The notes under the pieces: model-generated
Seen by the model: only the letters and a program-made list of their open reading frames with translations
What the model was told of the DNA's origin: nothing
Databases searched by the model: none
Assembly (NCBI RefSeq): GCF_046297875.1
Contig: NZ_JBKBHD010000001.1
Coordinates: 620,001 to 684,000, forward strand
DNA length: 64,000 bases
Origin: Parvibaculum sp046297875
GTDB taxonomy: Bacteria > Pseudomonadota > Alphaproteobacteria > Parvibaculales > Parvibaculaceae
Direction: 5' to 3'
Part shown: positions 24,599 to 33,285 of the stretch, one piece after another
Layout of the letters: every line of letters starts with the position of its first letter
Numbering within the stretch: position 1 is the stretch's first letter
Made by a program: the position numbers and the translations under genes

Positions 24599-24919
24599 AG
24601 CCGGCGCAAAGTCTTGCAAGCGCCCCATATCTATTTGAAACTCAAGGCTTTTAACGCTCTTTCCGGGTCGCGGTTGACACCCTTGGTGCTGCCAACTAGT
24701 TTCCACGCGCCCAAACGGCCCCGGCGGGAAAACGCAGGGTTATTTGGTGGGTCGGGCCGCAATGTGCGGCAGAGGCAACGGCAGGTTCAAACGCCCTCGG
24801 CCGATGAGAGAATCGGCTACACTTTGGAAAGTGGGCGAAGGGTTTTCCGGTAGGACGTGCTGCCGCGATTTTCGGCATGCATCGTTTCAAATGGCGTAGT
24901 GACCCCAGGAAGGTCTTTC
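24599..24919 (+). other. Intergenic leader region between rpoN and hpf
   Basis: No gene is seen in these 321 bp. A strong promoter match, TTGACA (24674-24679) with TAGTTT (24697-24702) at a 17-bp spacer, could drive hpf-ptsN with a leader of about 200 nt. A clear AGGAAGG ribosome-binding site (24907-24913) precedes hpf. No typical -24/-12 sigma-54 site was found. Confidence 0.45.
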
Positions 24920-25501
24920 ATGCAAGTTCAGGTCAGCGGTCATCATCTCGATGTTGGAGATGCGCTCCGCACCCACGCGACCGAGCGGCTCCAGGCGGCG
25001 GTAACCAAGTATTTCGACAGGCCTGTCGATGGTCAGGTGACCTTCTCCAAGCAGGGTCACGAGTTCCGTGCCGACTGTTCGGCTCATCTGAGTTCCGGTT
25101 TGCGCGTGAACGCGCAGGGTGCCGCGAACGAGGTCTACGCCTCTTTCGACGTGGCGCTGGAGCGTCTTGAAAAGCGGCTTCGCCGCTACAAGCGCAAACT
25201 CAAGAATCACAATCACTCCAACAAGGCGGAACTGCCTGCGGAATCCTATCCTTCCTTCATCATTGAGGCCTCGGCCGAGCATGAGGAAGTGGCGGAAGAC
25301 GCGCAGCCCGTCATCATAGCCGAAGGCACGACCGCCATTCCCGTCCTCAGCGTCGGCGATGCGGTGATGCAGATGGATCTGAGCGATGCCGCTTTCGTCG
25401 TTTTCCGCAGTGGCGCGAAGGGCGGGCTCAATCTCGTCTATCGCCGCGGGGACGGAAATATCGGCTGGATCGATACGAGCCGCGATGTTCAGAAGGCGTG
25501 A
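24920..25501 (+). CDS. hpf: Long-form ribosome hibernation promoting factor
   Basis: This 193-residue protein is the long form of HPF (also called RaiA/YfiA-like), which binds 30S and dimerises 70S into 100S particles in stationary phase. The N-terminal S30AE domain (MQVQVSGHHLDVGDALRTHA, then ASFDVALERLEKRLRRYKRKLKNH) is joined by an acidic linker to a C-terminal dimerisation domain (about 140-193, VVFRSGAKGGLNLVYRRGDGNIGWID). The ATG at 24920 has a strong AGGAAGG site. In many bacteria hpf is controlled with rpoN and ptsN. Confidence 0.95.
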   Translation: MQVQVSGHHLDVGDALRTHATERLQAAVTKYFDRPVDGQVTFSKQGHEFRADCSAHLSSGLRVNAQGAANEVYASFDVALERLEKRLRRYKRKLKNHNHSNKAELPAESYPSFIIEASAEHEEVAEDAQPVIIAEGTTAIPVLSVGDAVMQMDLSDAAFVVFRSGAKGGLNLVYRRGDGNIGWIDTSRDVQKA

Positions 25502-25619
25502 AATTTTGAGGGCGAAATCCGCCTATGCGGCCTCCGGGCACGCATCGGCCGGCACCGTACATTCGGACATGGCGGGAAAGATCCCGCATGCTCCGGCTGG
25601 GCAAAACAGGAACCGGATT

Positions 25620-26084
25620 ATGGAGCTTGAAGATCTGGTGCGGCCAGAGGGCGTCATTGCCCATCTGAAGGTCACCAGCAAAAAGCAGGCGCTTCAGGCA
25701 CTTTCCGAACGCGCTGCAAAACTGACCGGACTGTCGGAGCGCGCCGTTTTCGAGACGCTGCTCGAGCGCGAACGCCTCGGCTCGACCGGGGTCGGACAGG
25801 GCATCGCCATTCCGCATGGCAAACTCGCCGAGATCGACCGGCTGCATGGTCTGTTTGCGCGGCTCGATACGCCGATCGATTTCGAGTCGGTGGACGATCA
25901 GCCCGTCGACCTGATCTTCCTTCTGCTGGCGCCGGAAGGCGCGGGCGCCGACCATCTGAAGGCGCTGGCGCGCATCTCCCGCCTGCTGCGCAATCCTGCC
26001 GTGGTCGAAAAGCTTCGTGCGTCGGAGGACTCGGCTGCGCTTTTCGCTATCCTCACCGAACCGGCGGCGACCAACGCAGCCTGA
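25620..26084 (+). CDS. ptsN: PTS IIA-like nitrogen regulatory protein PtsN
   Basis: The 154-residue EIIA-Ntr protein takes phosphate from NPr. The phosphorylated His is His66 in GQGIAIPHGKLAEID, and the surrounding IIA fold (LVRPEGVIAHLKVTSKKQAL, DLIFLLLAPEGAGADHLKAL) is complete. PtsN signals nitrogen and potassium status and often affects envelope and sigma-54 genes. It follows hpf by 118 bp, contains an AGGA site before ATG 25620, and is closed by a strong terminator. Usual neighbours rapZ or ptsO are not present in this window. Confidence 0.94.
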   Translation: MELEDLVRPEGVIAHLKVTSKKQALQALSERAAKLTGLSERAVFETLLERERLGSTGVGQGIAIPHGKLAEIDRLHGLFARLDTPIDFESVDDQPVDLIFLLLAPEGAGADHLKALARISRLLRNPAVVEKLRASEDSAALFAILTEPAATNAA

Positions 26085-26100
26085 TTTTCCCGCAGTCAAA

Positions 26101-26137
26101 AAAAGCCCCGCGCTTCACCTGCAAGCGCGGGGCTTTT
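26101..26137. terminator. Bidirectional intrinsic terminator
   Basis: A 15-bp perfect stem (AAAAGCCCCGCGCTT / AAGCGCGGGGCTTTT) with a 7-base loop ends the ptsN transcript on the plus strand and the DUF1150 transcript on the minus strand. The A/T-rich stem ends give U-runs in both directions. Confidence 0.88.
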
Positions 26138-26161
26138 CATTTCTGCAGTGCGCGGGCGGCG

Positions 26162-26455
26162 TCAGTGGACGCTGACCGGCTCCAGGTCATACTGGCGCGC
26201 ACCGGCAAAAGCGGCATCGCGATTGTCGAGCACGGCCATGCGCTGGCCATTCGCTGCGTGAACGGCATAGAGCCTAGTGTCGGCCGGCACACCAAGTTCC
26301 GAGCCGAGTTCGCTCTCGACCTCGCCCGCGAGTACCTCGCGCACATAGACGATATTGGGCATGCCGATGGTGGCGAAGCTTTCCGGCGTCAGCTTGCGGA
26401 AGTCGCTGACACCCCAGCCATTGGCGCGGGATTCGGAATCGATTTCATTCTGCAT
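26162..26455 (-). CDS. DUF1150 protein
   Basis: This 97-residue protein is a DUF1150 member, a short family found mainly in alphaproteobacteria next to small heat-shock genes. The conserved block runs from GMPNIVYVREV near residue 31 to LYAVHAANGQRMAVLDNRDAAFAGARQYDLEPVSVH at the C-terminus. It follows the Hsp20 gene by 63 bp on the same strand and is probably induced with it; the molecular function is unknown. Confidence 0.86.
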   Translation of the reverse strand: MQNEIDSESRANGWGVSDFRKLTPESFATIGMPNIVYVREVLAGEVESELGSELGVPADTRLYAVHAANGQRMAVLDNRDAAFAGARQYDLEPVSVH

Positions 26456-26518
26456 CTTACTGCTCCTTTCCGTCCCTTCCCTTCAACGCAGGCAAAGGGA
26501 CCGATCCGTCGCTCGGGC

Positions 26519-26989
26519 TCAGACCACGTCGCGCTCGACGTGGCGCGCAGCCGGTTTCCCATCGGCCTTGCCGGTCGCTTGCACAATCTCGATCCGTCGC
26601 AGCTTGTGTTCCGGTTCGGGCTTGAGAAGGTCGATGGTCAACAGGCCGTTTTCAAGGCGGGCGGACATTGCTTCCATGCCATCGGCCAGCACGAAGGAGC
26701 GCTGGAACTGCCGCGCGGCAATGCCGCGATGGAGATAGGTGCGCGCGCTGTCCTCTTCCTGGCGGCCGCGAATGACGAGCTGATTGTTCTCGACCGTGAC
26801 CGACAGTTCCTCACGGGAGAATCCGGCGACTGCCAGCGTAATGCGCAGAGCATCACCCTTTTCGGCGGGCACCTGTTCGACATTGTAGGGCGGATACCCG
26901 TCGGAGGCTTTCGCCGCCCGGTCGAGCAACCGTTCCATCTCGTCGAAGCCCAGCAGAAAGGGGCTGTTGAATTGCAGCACACGTGTCAT
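26519..26989 (-). CDS. Hsp20 small heat-shock protein
   Basis: The 156-residue protein is a small heat-shock chaperone (IbpA type). The alpha-crystallin domain spans about residues 37-127 (YNVEQVPAEKGDALRITLAVAG, ENNQLVIRGRQEE, then the conserved beta-strand LENGLLTIDL). It holds unfolded proteins for refolding by DnaK/ClpB. ATG 26989 is preferred; upstream in-frame residues do not resemble the family. A sigma-32-like promoter lies about 57 bp upstream. DUF1150 follows in the same direction. Confidence 0.92.
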   Translation of the reverse strand: MTRVLQFNSPFLLGFDEMERLLDRAAKASDGYPPYNVEQVPAEKGDALRITLAVAGFSREELSVTVENNQLVIRGRQEEDSARTYLHRGIAARQFQRSFVLADGMEAMSARLENGLLTIDLLKPEPEHKLRRIEIVQATGKADGKPAARHVERDVV

Positions 26990-27052
26990 GTCCCAAAGTC
27001 CCGTTCTCGAGCGACTTTGCCATTTGCGGCCCGCGAGGCGGCACCGCTTCCA

Positions 27053-27086
27053 TAATGATGTGGTGATTCCGCGGCGCGGTTGCAAG
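27053..27086 (-). promoter_or_regulatory. Sigma-32 (RpoH)-like promoter for hsp20
   Basis: On the minus strand, CTTGCAA (27086-27080) and CCACATCATTA (27063-27053) approximate the RpoH-type -35 CTTGAAA and -10 CCCATNT elements with suitable spacing. The predicted leader to ATG 26989 is about 57 nt. This fits a heat-shock gene but is inferred from sequence only. Confidence 0.4.
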
Positions 27087-27205
27087 CAGCGGGAAAGCGC
27101 CCGTTTTCAGGCGCTCGTGCAACCTTTTCCGGGACTCGATGGTTGAACCGGATTTGGGACGCACCAGATTGAGGTCGGGGCTGCCCGAAAGGAAGGACTG
27201 CATCC

Positions 27206-27823
27206 ATGTTTGAACTGCCGCCGCTGCCTTACGCCGAAGATGCGCTTGAGCCGCATATTTCCGCGCGCACCCTCTCCTTCCACCACGGGAAGCATCACAA
27301 GGCCTATGTCGACAAGACGAACGAGCTGATCGAGGGCACCGCGCTCGAGAAGCTTTCGCTCATCGACCTCATCCGCGAGGTGGCGAAGGACAAGGGCAAG
27401 CAGGTTCTGTTCAACAATGCGGCGCAGATCTGGAACCATGATTTCTACTGGCACTCCATGTCGCCGAAGGGCGGCGGCGCGCCGAAAGACCCTCTCGCAC
27501 AGCAGATCGAGCGGGATTTCGGCTCCGTCGAAAAGTTCAAGGAAGCCTTCAAGGCGAAAGCCATCGGGCAATTCGGCTCCGGCTATTGCTGGCTCGTGCT
27601 CGGGGCCAACGGCAAGCTCGCCGTCACCACCACCGCCAATGCCGAAACGCCGATCGTGGATACGAATCAGGCGCCCCTTCTCACCACCGATGTCTGGGAA
27701 CACAGCTACTATCTCGACTACCAGAACAAGCGGCCGGCCTATCTCGATGCCTTTCTCGATCACCTTGTAAACTGGGAGTTTGCCGCGGCGAATTTCGAGG
27801 CGGCGCGGGCGGAAGCCGCCTGA
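27206..27823 (+). CDS. sodB: Iron superoxide dismutase
   Basis: This 205-residue protein is a cytoplasmic Fe-type superoxide dismutase. Metal ligands appear in SFHHGKHHKAYV (His, about residue 26), AAQIWNHDFYWHSM (second His) and the C-terminal DVWEHSYYLDYQNKRPAYL (Asp and His). The Gln before WNH at the position that distinguishes Fe from Mn SOD points to the iron enzyme. Start ATG 27206 has the normal MFELPPLPYAEDALEPHIS opening. It lies just upstream of the haem-uptake operon, giving an iron-centred neighbourhood. Confidence 0.95.
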   Translation: MFELPPLPYAEDALEPHISARTLSFHHGKHHKAYVDKTNELIEGTALEKLSLIDLIREVAKDKGKQVLFNNAAQIWNHDFYWHSMSPKGGGAPKDPLAQQIERDFGSVEKFKEAFKAKAIGQFGSGYCWLVLGANGKLAVTTTANAETPIVDTNQAPLLTTDVWEHSYYLDYQNKRPAYLDAFLDHLVNWEFAAANFEAARAEAA

Positions 27824-27935
27824 CAGGCCTTCGGAACCGGCGAGTTGCAGGTGTTCGCGGCGGATATGTCACGCCGCAATACCCATAACGATATTGTGGA
27901 GAAATAGCGGTTGCAGGCGTCAGTTGCGTATGATA

Positions 27936-27955
27936 TTGCGAGTCATTCTCATTTG
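27936..27955 (+). promoter_or_regulatory. Fur-type iron box upstream of hemP
   Basis: TTGCGAGTCATTCTCATTTG is an imperfect inverted repeat resembling a Fur box (reverse strand AATGAGAATGACTCGCAA). It lies 26 bp before the hemP ATG. The same 20-bp pattern occurs before fbpA and between fbpC and fbpB, supporting control of the whole iron island by a Fur-family repressor. Confidence 0.55.
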
Positions 27956-27981
27956 ATAGGGCAAGGGTTGCGGAACAGGAA

Positions 27982-28152
27982 ATGGCGGCTATCGCACCAG
28001 AAGGAACGATCCCGTTTTCGAGGGCAGGCACGATGCCCGCTCTCGAAAGCGCCGACCTGTTCCGCGACGGGCGGGAAGTCATCATCCGGCATGGCGGGGA
28101 GCAATATCGCCTTCGCCTGACCAGCAGCAACAAGCTGATCCTCATCAAGTGA
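27982..28152 (+). CDS. hemP: Hemin uptake protein HemP
   Basis: A 56-residue protein with the HemP family signature near its C-terminus: LFRDGREVIIRHGGEQYRLRL followed by TSSNKLILIK. HemP is a small protein long associated with haem uptake operons and shown in some bacteria to regulate the haem receptor gene. ATG 27982 is directly preceded by AGGA; an internal ATG at 28033 could also be used. A Fur-type box lies just upstream and the TonB-dependent haem receptor follows after 119 bp. Confidence 0.9.
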   Translation: MAAIAPEGTIPFSRAGTMPALESADLFRDGREVIIRHGGEQYRLRLTSSNKLILIK

Positions 28153-28271
28153 GAAGGGCCGGGCCGGGGGACCGGGCCGCCATCACGCAAGCAGCCGAGC
28201 CAGCCAGACCTGCGAACCATGCGGGGGCCAGCCAGCCAGGAATGCTTTTTCACGCATCACCGGGACTGGTC

Positions 28272-30506
28272 ATGAAAAGTTTTACGGGTCGGCGATCCCT
28301 TATCTCGCTCCTTCTCGCGTCGGCATCGCTCGCCGCGATCTCCGCCGCACAGGCACAGGACAGCGCATCTTCCACCGAGGAAGCGGCAAAGCCTCGTGCC
28401 ACTCAGCTCGACACCGTCACCTCGACCGCCACGCGCAACAAGACCGCGATCAACGATGTCGCGGGGACGGTTTCCGTCATCACGGCGGAAGAGCTCGAAC
28501 GGCGCAACGCCGTGCGGATGCAGGACATCATCCGCTATGAGCCGGGCATCTCGGTCGGCAATGCGCCCAATCGCGGCGGCGCGACGAACTTCACCATTCG
28601 CGGCATTGGCGGTAATCGCGTGCTTGTGCTGGTGGACGGGCTGAACACACCCGACTTTCCGGGCTCCAATATCGGCAGCCCGTCGAGCTACACGCGCGAC
28701 TTCTTCGATCTCGACAGCATGAAGAAGGTCGAGATCATTCGCGGCCCCTCCTCCGCGCTTTACGGCTCGGACGGACTTGGCGGCATCGTCGCCTATGAGA
28801 CGAAAGATCCCGCCGACTATCTCGACGGGACGGGCAAGGACTGGTTCGTAAGCGTCAAGGGCGGCTATGCAAGCGCCGGCAAGACCTTCTCCGAAACGCT
28901 GACGGGCGCCAAGCGCGCCGGCAATGTCGAAATGCTCGGCCTCTATACGCGCCGCGACGGCGAGGAAGTGGCGCCGAACAGTTCCGCCACGCCGAACCCC
29001 TCCGACTGGTGGTCCAACGCCTTCCTCGGCAAGCTCGTCTTCAACGGCTTGTGGGGCAATTCGCTCAAGCTGACCGGCGAGTTCAACGAACGCAAGGAAG
29101 AGATCGACCTTCTGACCGATCGCGGCACCTCTTTCGGCACGACGACGCTCTCATCCATTGCCGAAGATGTGACGAAGCGGTCGTCCTTCGCCGCCGCCTT
29201 CTCGCAGAACGAGCCCTTCGCCATCGCCGACAGCGCGGCATACAAGCTCTCCTACACCAGGATAGATCGCAACGAGAATACGGTGCAGCTCCGCCAGACC
29301 GGCCCGACACAATTCCTGCGGGTTTCGGATTTCGGTTTCCGTCAGGATATCTGGGCGGCCGATTTCCAGTTCAATCTCACGCGCGAGCTGTTCGGGCTGA
29401 CGCATGATGTCACTTATGGCCTCACCGCCGACTACACCGAAACCTCACGGCCGCGCTACCGCACGCAGACGAACCTCACCACCAACGTCACGACGAATAT
29501 CATTTCGGGCGAAGTCTATCCGAACAAGAACTTTCCCGACACGAACACGACCAAGATCGGCGCATTCCTCCAGGACAGCATCGGCTTCGGACGTCTCACC
29601 GTCACACCTGCGCTGCGCTTCGACTATTACAATCTGAAGCCGAAGCCGGACCAGCTCTTTGCCAATGCAAGTGCCGGTGCATTCGCCGTCCACGAAATGA
29701 CGGAAACAGAAGTTTCGCCGAAGCTCGGCCTCACTTACGATGTGAGCGAGGAATACACGCTCTTTGCGCAATATGCGCATGGCTTCCGTGCGCCGCCCTA
29801 TGACAATGCCAATTTCGGCTATGCCAATGCGGCCTCGTTCTACGAGATCATCCCGAACCCGGACCTGAAGCCGGAGACGAGCGACGGTTTCGAGACGGGC
29901 CTGCGCGGCAAGTTCCGCGATGGGTCGAGCTTCTCGATCGCCGGTTTCTACAACATGTATGACGACTTCATCGAAAGCGTCACGGTCGCCTCCGCGCCGC
30001 CGCCCGGCCTCACCACATTCCAGTATCAGAACGTCTCCGACGTCACGATCTATGGCGCAGAAGCGCGCGGCGAATTCCGCGTCCTGCCGGACTGGGCATT
30101 GAAGGGCAGCGTCGCCTATGCCCGCGGCGAGAACGACGCGACGGGTCAGCCGCTCGCTTCTGTCGATCCGTTGAAGCTCGTCGCCGGTCTTGCCTATGAA
30201 GGCAATGCATGGAACGCGGAACTCATGACGACGCATGCCACAAAGCATGACCGTGTGCCGTCGACCGTTCTCGTCAATGGCGTCGCGCAACCGGCCTTCA
30301 TCGCGCCGTCCTATACGGTGGTCGACTTCACCGCCTGGTACGACGTGAGTGACAGCTTCACCGTCAACGCCGGCATCTTCAACATCTTCGACGAGGAATA
30401 TTACGTCTCGCAGGATGTCGTGGGGCTTGCTGCGAACAATGTGAACCTCGGCAATTATGCCCAGGTTGGCCGGAACTTCGGCGTCAACGCGACGCTGCGC
30501 TTCTGA
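28272..30506 (+). CDS. hmuR: TonB-dependent haem/haemoglobin receptor
   Basis: The 744-residue protein is an outer-membrane TonB-dependent receptor of the haem/haemoglobin type. After a signal peptide (MKSFTGRRSLISLLLASASLA, cleavage near AQAQ) there is a TonB-box-like LDTVTSTATRNK, the plug domain (RMQDIIRYEPGISVGNAPNRGG, VLVLVDGLNTP, IIRGPSSALYGSDGLGG), and a 22-strand barrel ending in GRNFGVNATLRF with terminal Phe. Haem receptors of this class carry conserved His and FRAP/NPNL motifs; FRAP is visible as HGFRAPPYDNAN and NPDLKPETSDGFETG is present. ATG 28272 is set by the signal peptide. Confidence 0.93.
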   Translation: MKSFTGRRSLISLLLASASLAAISAAQAQDSASSTEEAAKPRATQLDTVTSTATRNKTAINDVAGTVSVITAEELERRNAVRMQDIIRYEPGISVGNAPNRGGATNFTIRGIGGNRVLVLVDGLNTPDFPGSNIGSPSSYTRDFFDLDSMKKVEIIRGPSSALYGSDGLGGIVAYETKDPADYLDGTGKDWFVSVKGGYASAGKTFSETLTGAKRAGNVEMLGLYTRRDGEEVAPNSSATPNPSDWWSNAFLGKLVFNGLWGNSLKLTGEFNERKEEIDLLTDRGTSFGTTTLSSIAEDVTKRSSFAAAFSQNEPFAIADSAAYKLSYTRIDRNENTVQLRQTGPTQFLRVSDFGFRQDIWAADFQFNLTRELFGLTHDVTYGLTADYTETSRPRYRTQTNLTTNVTTNIISGEVYPNKNFPDTNTTKIGAFLQDSIGFGRLTVTPALRFDYYNLKPKPDQLFANASAGAFAVHEMTETEVSPKLGLTYDVSEEYTLFAQYAHGFRAPPYDNANFGYANAASFYEIIPNPDLKPETSDGFETGLRGKFRDGSSFSIAGFYNMYDDFIESVTVASAPPPGLTTFQYQNVSDVTIYGAEARGEFRVLPDWALKGSVAYARGENDATGQPLASVDPLKLVAGLAYEGNAWNAELMTTHATKHDRVPSTVLVNGVAQPAFIAPSYTVVDFTAWYDVSDSFTVNAGIFNIFDEEYYVSQDVVGLAANNVNLGNYAQVGRNFGVNATLRF

Positions 30507-30515
30507 GGCTGCAAC

Positions 30516-31307
30516 ATGAGCATGGCCGCCACCGCAAGCATGAGCCGCATGGCAAAAGAAGAGGGTTCCTCGCCTCACCTTCTCTCGCCGCGCGCGCTGC
30601 GCCTGCCGGTGGCGGCCTCGCTCGCCATGCATGTTTCGATCACCGCCATTCTTCTCACCTGGTTGCAGGCGAGCGGTGCCAATGCGCCGCAAGGCGAGCT
30701 TGACGGGCTGCCGGTCACCTTTGTCGAGCTTGTCGCACCGGCGCCTGCGGAAGCGGTGGCCTCGCTGGCGCCCGCTTCCGCCGCCGCGCCACAACCTGAA
30801 ATTCTCCCCGAGCCTGCTATGGAAGCAATGCCGCTTCCCGAGCCCGTGTCCATGAAGCCCGAACGCAAGCCAGCGCCGCAGCCTCGCCTCAGCGAAGCGC
30901 AGCCGGCTGCAACAAAGACAACAGCGGTATCGCATACAACATCGGCCGCCCTGCCCGATGCGCGTGACGGCGAGGGCGAAGGCATCGCATTCGGCGTGAC
31001 GCTATCGCCGGGCACCACGGACGATGAAATCATCATCACCGAGCCCCGCTACCGCGCCGCGCCGCGCCCGCCCGTCTATCCGCGCCGCGCGCGCGATCTC
31101 GGTCAGGAAGGCATAGCGATGATCCGCGTGAAGCTCGATCTCGCAGGCAACCCTGCGGAAGTCTCGCTGCTCGAAAGTTCCGGCTATGCGCTGCTCGACC
31201 ATGCCGCGATCCGCGCCGCGCGCGGCTGGCAATTCGAACCCGAACGGCGCGGCGGCAGGCCCGTCGCCGCCTTCGTCCATATCCCCGTCCGCTTCGCCCT
31301 CAACTGA
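30516..31307 (+). CDS. TonB-family energy transducer
   Basis: The 263-residue protein is TonB-like. A single N-terminal transmembrane helix (about 30-50, RLPVAASLAMHVSITAILLTWLQ) anchors it in the inner membrane, a long Pro/Ala-rich linker (about 65-150) spans the periplasm, and the last 85 residues form the TonB C-terminal domain (PPVYPRRARDLGQEGIAMIRV, SLLESSGYALLDHAAIRAARGWQFEP). It starts 9 bp after the receptor stop and likely energises that receptor specifically. exbB/exbD are not in this window. Confidence 0.9.
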   Translation: MSMAATASMSRMAKEEGSSPHLLSPRALRLPVAASLAMHVSITAILLTWLQASGANAPQGELDGLPVTFVELVAPAPAEAVASLAPASAAAPQPEILPEPAMEAMPLPEPVSMKPERKPAPQPRLSEAQPAATKTTAVSHTTSAALPDARDGEGEGIAFGVTLSPGTTDDEIIITEPRYRAAPRPPVYPRRARDLGQEGIAMIRVKLDLAGNPAEVSLLESSGYALLDHAAIRAARGWQFEPERRGGRPVAAFVHIPVRFALN

Positions 31308-31333
31308 ACAGAGGCTTCACGAAAGGAACCGTC

Positions 31334-32389
31334 ATGTCCGCAGCATCAACCGGCCAAGACCTCATCAAACGCCGCGCGGCTCTTCTCGCCGCCGAACCCA
31401 ATCTCCGCGCCCGCGACATCGCCGCACGTCTCGGCATTTCGGAAGCGGAACTCCTCGCGCTCGGCAGCGAGACCACGCGCGTGACGCGGCTCCGCCCAGA
31501 ATGGACGCAGATCATCGCCGTCGTGCCCGCGCTTGGCCGCGTGATGGCGCTGACGCGCAACGAATCCGTTGTGCATGAGCGCAAGGGAGTCTATGGCGCG
31601 CTCGAAGGGGGCGCGCATGTCGGCCTCATCGTCGGCGAAGATATCGATCTGCGCATCTTCTTCACGCAGTGGAAGTCGGGCTTTGGCGTTGCCGAGCAGC
31701 TGAAGGATGGCGGCACGCGCCGCAGCTTGCAATTCTTCGATGCGCGGGGCATTGCGATCCACAAGATCTACGAGACCGACAAGTCCGACGCCGCCGCCTT
31801 CGATGCGCTGATCGCGCAGTTCGCCACGGAAGTTTCGCCGCTCGAAATTTCGCCGGCGCCGGAAAAGAAGAAGCCGCTGGCCGACAACGAGATCGATGTT
31901 GCTGGCTTCCGCGCCGCCTGGGATGCGATGAAGGATACGCATGAGTTCCACGGCCTTATCACGAAGTTCAAGGTGGAGCGGCTGCAGGGATTGCGCCTTG
32001 CGGGCGAGACACGTGCCATGCGCGTTCCCGCGCCTTCGCTCCGCGCGACGCTTGAAACGGCGCGCGACCGCGAAGTACCGATCATGGTCTTTGTCGGCAA
32101 TCCCGGCATGATCCAGATTCACACTGGCCCCGTTTCCAACCTGAAGCCGATGGGCCCCTGGTTCAACGTGCTCGACGAGGCGTTCAACCTGCATCTGCGC
32201 GAAGACCATATCGACAGCGCATGGGTCGTCTGGAAGCCGACGGAAGACGGCACCGTCACCTCGCTCGAATTATTCGACAAGGAAGGCGCGCTGATCACAA
32301 CGCTGTTCGGCAAGCGCAAGCCCGGCCAGCCGGAGGATCTCGCATGGAGAGAGATCGTCAACGGCATGGCGGAAAGGGAAGCGGCGTAA
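31334..32389 (+). CDS. hmuS: Haem-degrading factor / haem chaperone HmuS
   Basis: This 351-residue protein belongs to the HmuS/HemS/PhuS family of cytoplasmic haem-binding proteins that pass or break down imported haem. The duplicated fold is visible as two halves, each with an internal beta-sheet core; the first half has LFFTQWKSGF-like IFFTQWKSGFGV and the second VFVGNPGMIQIHTGPVSNLKPMGPWFNVLD. The His-rich and Arg positions expected for haem contact lie in these loops. It follows tonB by 26 bp and is 2 bp before hmuT. Confidence 0.92.
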   Translation: MSAASTGQDLIKRRAALLAAEPNLRARDIAARLGISEAELLALGSETTRVTRLRPEWTQIIAVVPALGRVMALTRNESVVHERKGVYGALEGGAHVGLIVGEDIDLRIFFTQWKSGFGVAEQLKDGGTRRSLQFFDARGIAIHKIYETDKSDAAAFDALIAQFATEVSPLEISPAPEKKKPLADNEIDVAGFRAAWDAMKDTHEFHGLITKFKVERLQGLRLAGETRAMRVPAPSLRATLETARDREVPIMVFVGNPGMIQIHTGPVSNLKPMGPWFNVLDEAFNLHLREDHIDSAWVVWKPTEDGTVTSLELFDKEGALITTLFGKRKPGQPEDLAWREIVNGMAEREAA

Positions 32390-32391
32390 TC

Positions 32392-33285
32392 ATGGCGAGA
32401 CTTTCTTCCCTTGGAGCCGCATGCGTTGCGGTGGTCCTCCTCCTCGCCCCGCCTGCCCATGCCGACGCCAAGCGCATCGTCAGCGTCGGCGGCTCGACGA
32501 CCGAGATCGTCTATGCGCTGGGCGCGGGCGAGCGGCTTGTTGGCGCGGATACGACGAGCATCTATCCGGCGGCGGCGGATGCACTTCCCGACGTCGGCTA
32601 TGTGCGGCAGCTTTCGGCTGAGGGCCTGCTGTCGCTCTCGCCCGATCTCATCCTCGCAGGCGGCGAGGCGGGCCCCGACACCGCGCTCGCGCAAACGGAA
32701 GCAGCCGGCGTTCGCATCGTGAAGCTGAAGGAAGGTTTCACGCCGGCGGAAGTGCAGGCGCATATTGAAACCGTGGGCGCGGCACTCGGGCGCGAGACGG
32801 AAGCGGCCGCTCTCAACGCGGCATTTCGGCAGGACATCGAACGAGTGCTAGCCGATGTCGCGACGCTCGACGGCAGGCCCCGCGTTCTCTTCCTGCTGCA
32901 GGCGGGACGCGGTGGCATGCTGGTTGCCGGTGCTCACACGGCCGCCCATGCGATGATCGAACTGGCGGGCGCCGAAAACACCGCCACTGGCTTCACCGGC
33001 TACAAGCCATTTTCGCCCGAAGCGGCGACTGCTGCCGCACCCGACGTGCTGCTCGTCACGGATCAGACCGTCGAAATGCTGGGCGGCGCAGACAGGCTTC
33101 TGGCCGATCCCGCGCTCGCCGCCACACCGGCGGGCAAGGCGAAGCGCATCGTCAGCATGGATGCGCTTTATCTCGCGGGTTTCGGGCCGCGGCTTGCCCA
33201 TGCGGTGCGCGATCTTGCCGCCGCGCTTCATCCCGAAGCCGACATAGCGCCGCTTCCCGCGCGGCCCTGGACGGAAGCCCGATGA
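32392..33285 (+). CDS. hmuT: Haem ABC transporter substrate-binding protein
   Basis: The 297-residue periplasmic protein binds haem after transport across the outer membrane. Signal peptide about residues 1-24 (AACVAVVLLLAPPAHADA). The cobalamin/iron-family binding fold opens RIVSVGGSTTEIVYALG; the Tyr in DTTSIYPAAADALPDVGYVR corresponds to the haem-ligating Tyr of ShuT/PhuT-type proteins. It ends in a helical lobe (SPDLILAGG, AAPDVLLVTDQTVEML). Its stop overlaps the start of hmuU (ATGA). Confidence 0.92.
   Translation: MARLSSLGAACVAVVLLLAPPAHADAKRIVSVGGSTTEIVYALGAGERLVGADTTSIYPAAADALPDVGYVRQLSAEGLLSLSPDLILAGGEAGPDTALAQTEAAGVRIVKLKEGFTPAEVQAHIETVGAALGRETEAAALNAAFRQDIERVLADVATLDGRPRVLFLLQAGRGGMLVAGAHTAAHAMIELAGAENTATGFTGYKPFSPEAATAAAPDVLLVTDQTVEMLGGADRLLADPALAATPAGKAKRIVSMDALYLAGFGPRLAHAVRDLAAALHPEADIAPLPARPWTEAR

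Noticed and set aside
23033..24706. 557-codon frame antisense to rpoN
   Set aside because: rpoN on the plus strand is complete with its RpoN box; the opposite frame is a shadow.
28149..28271. Upstream in-frame extension of the haem receptor from 28149
   Set aside because: It would overlap hemP and lacks a signal peptide at its N-terminus; the ATG at 28272 gives a proper signal peptide.
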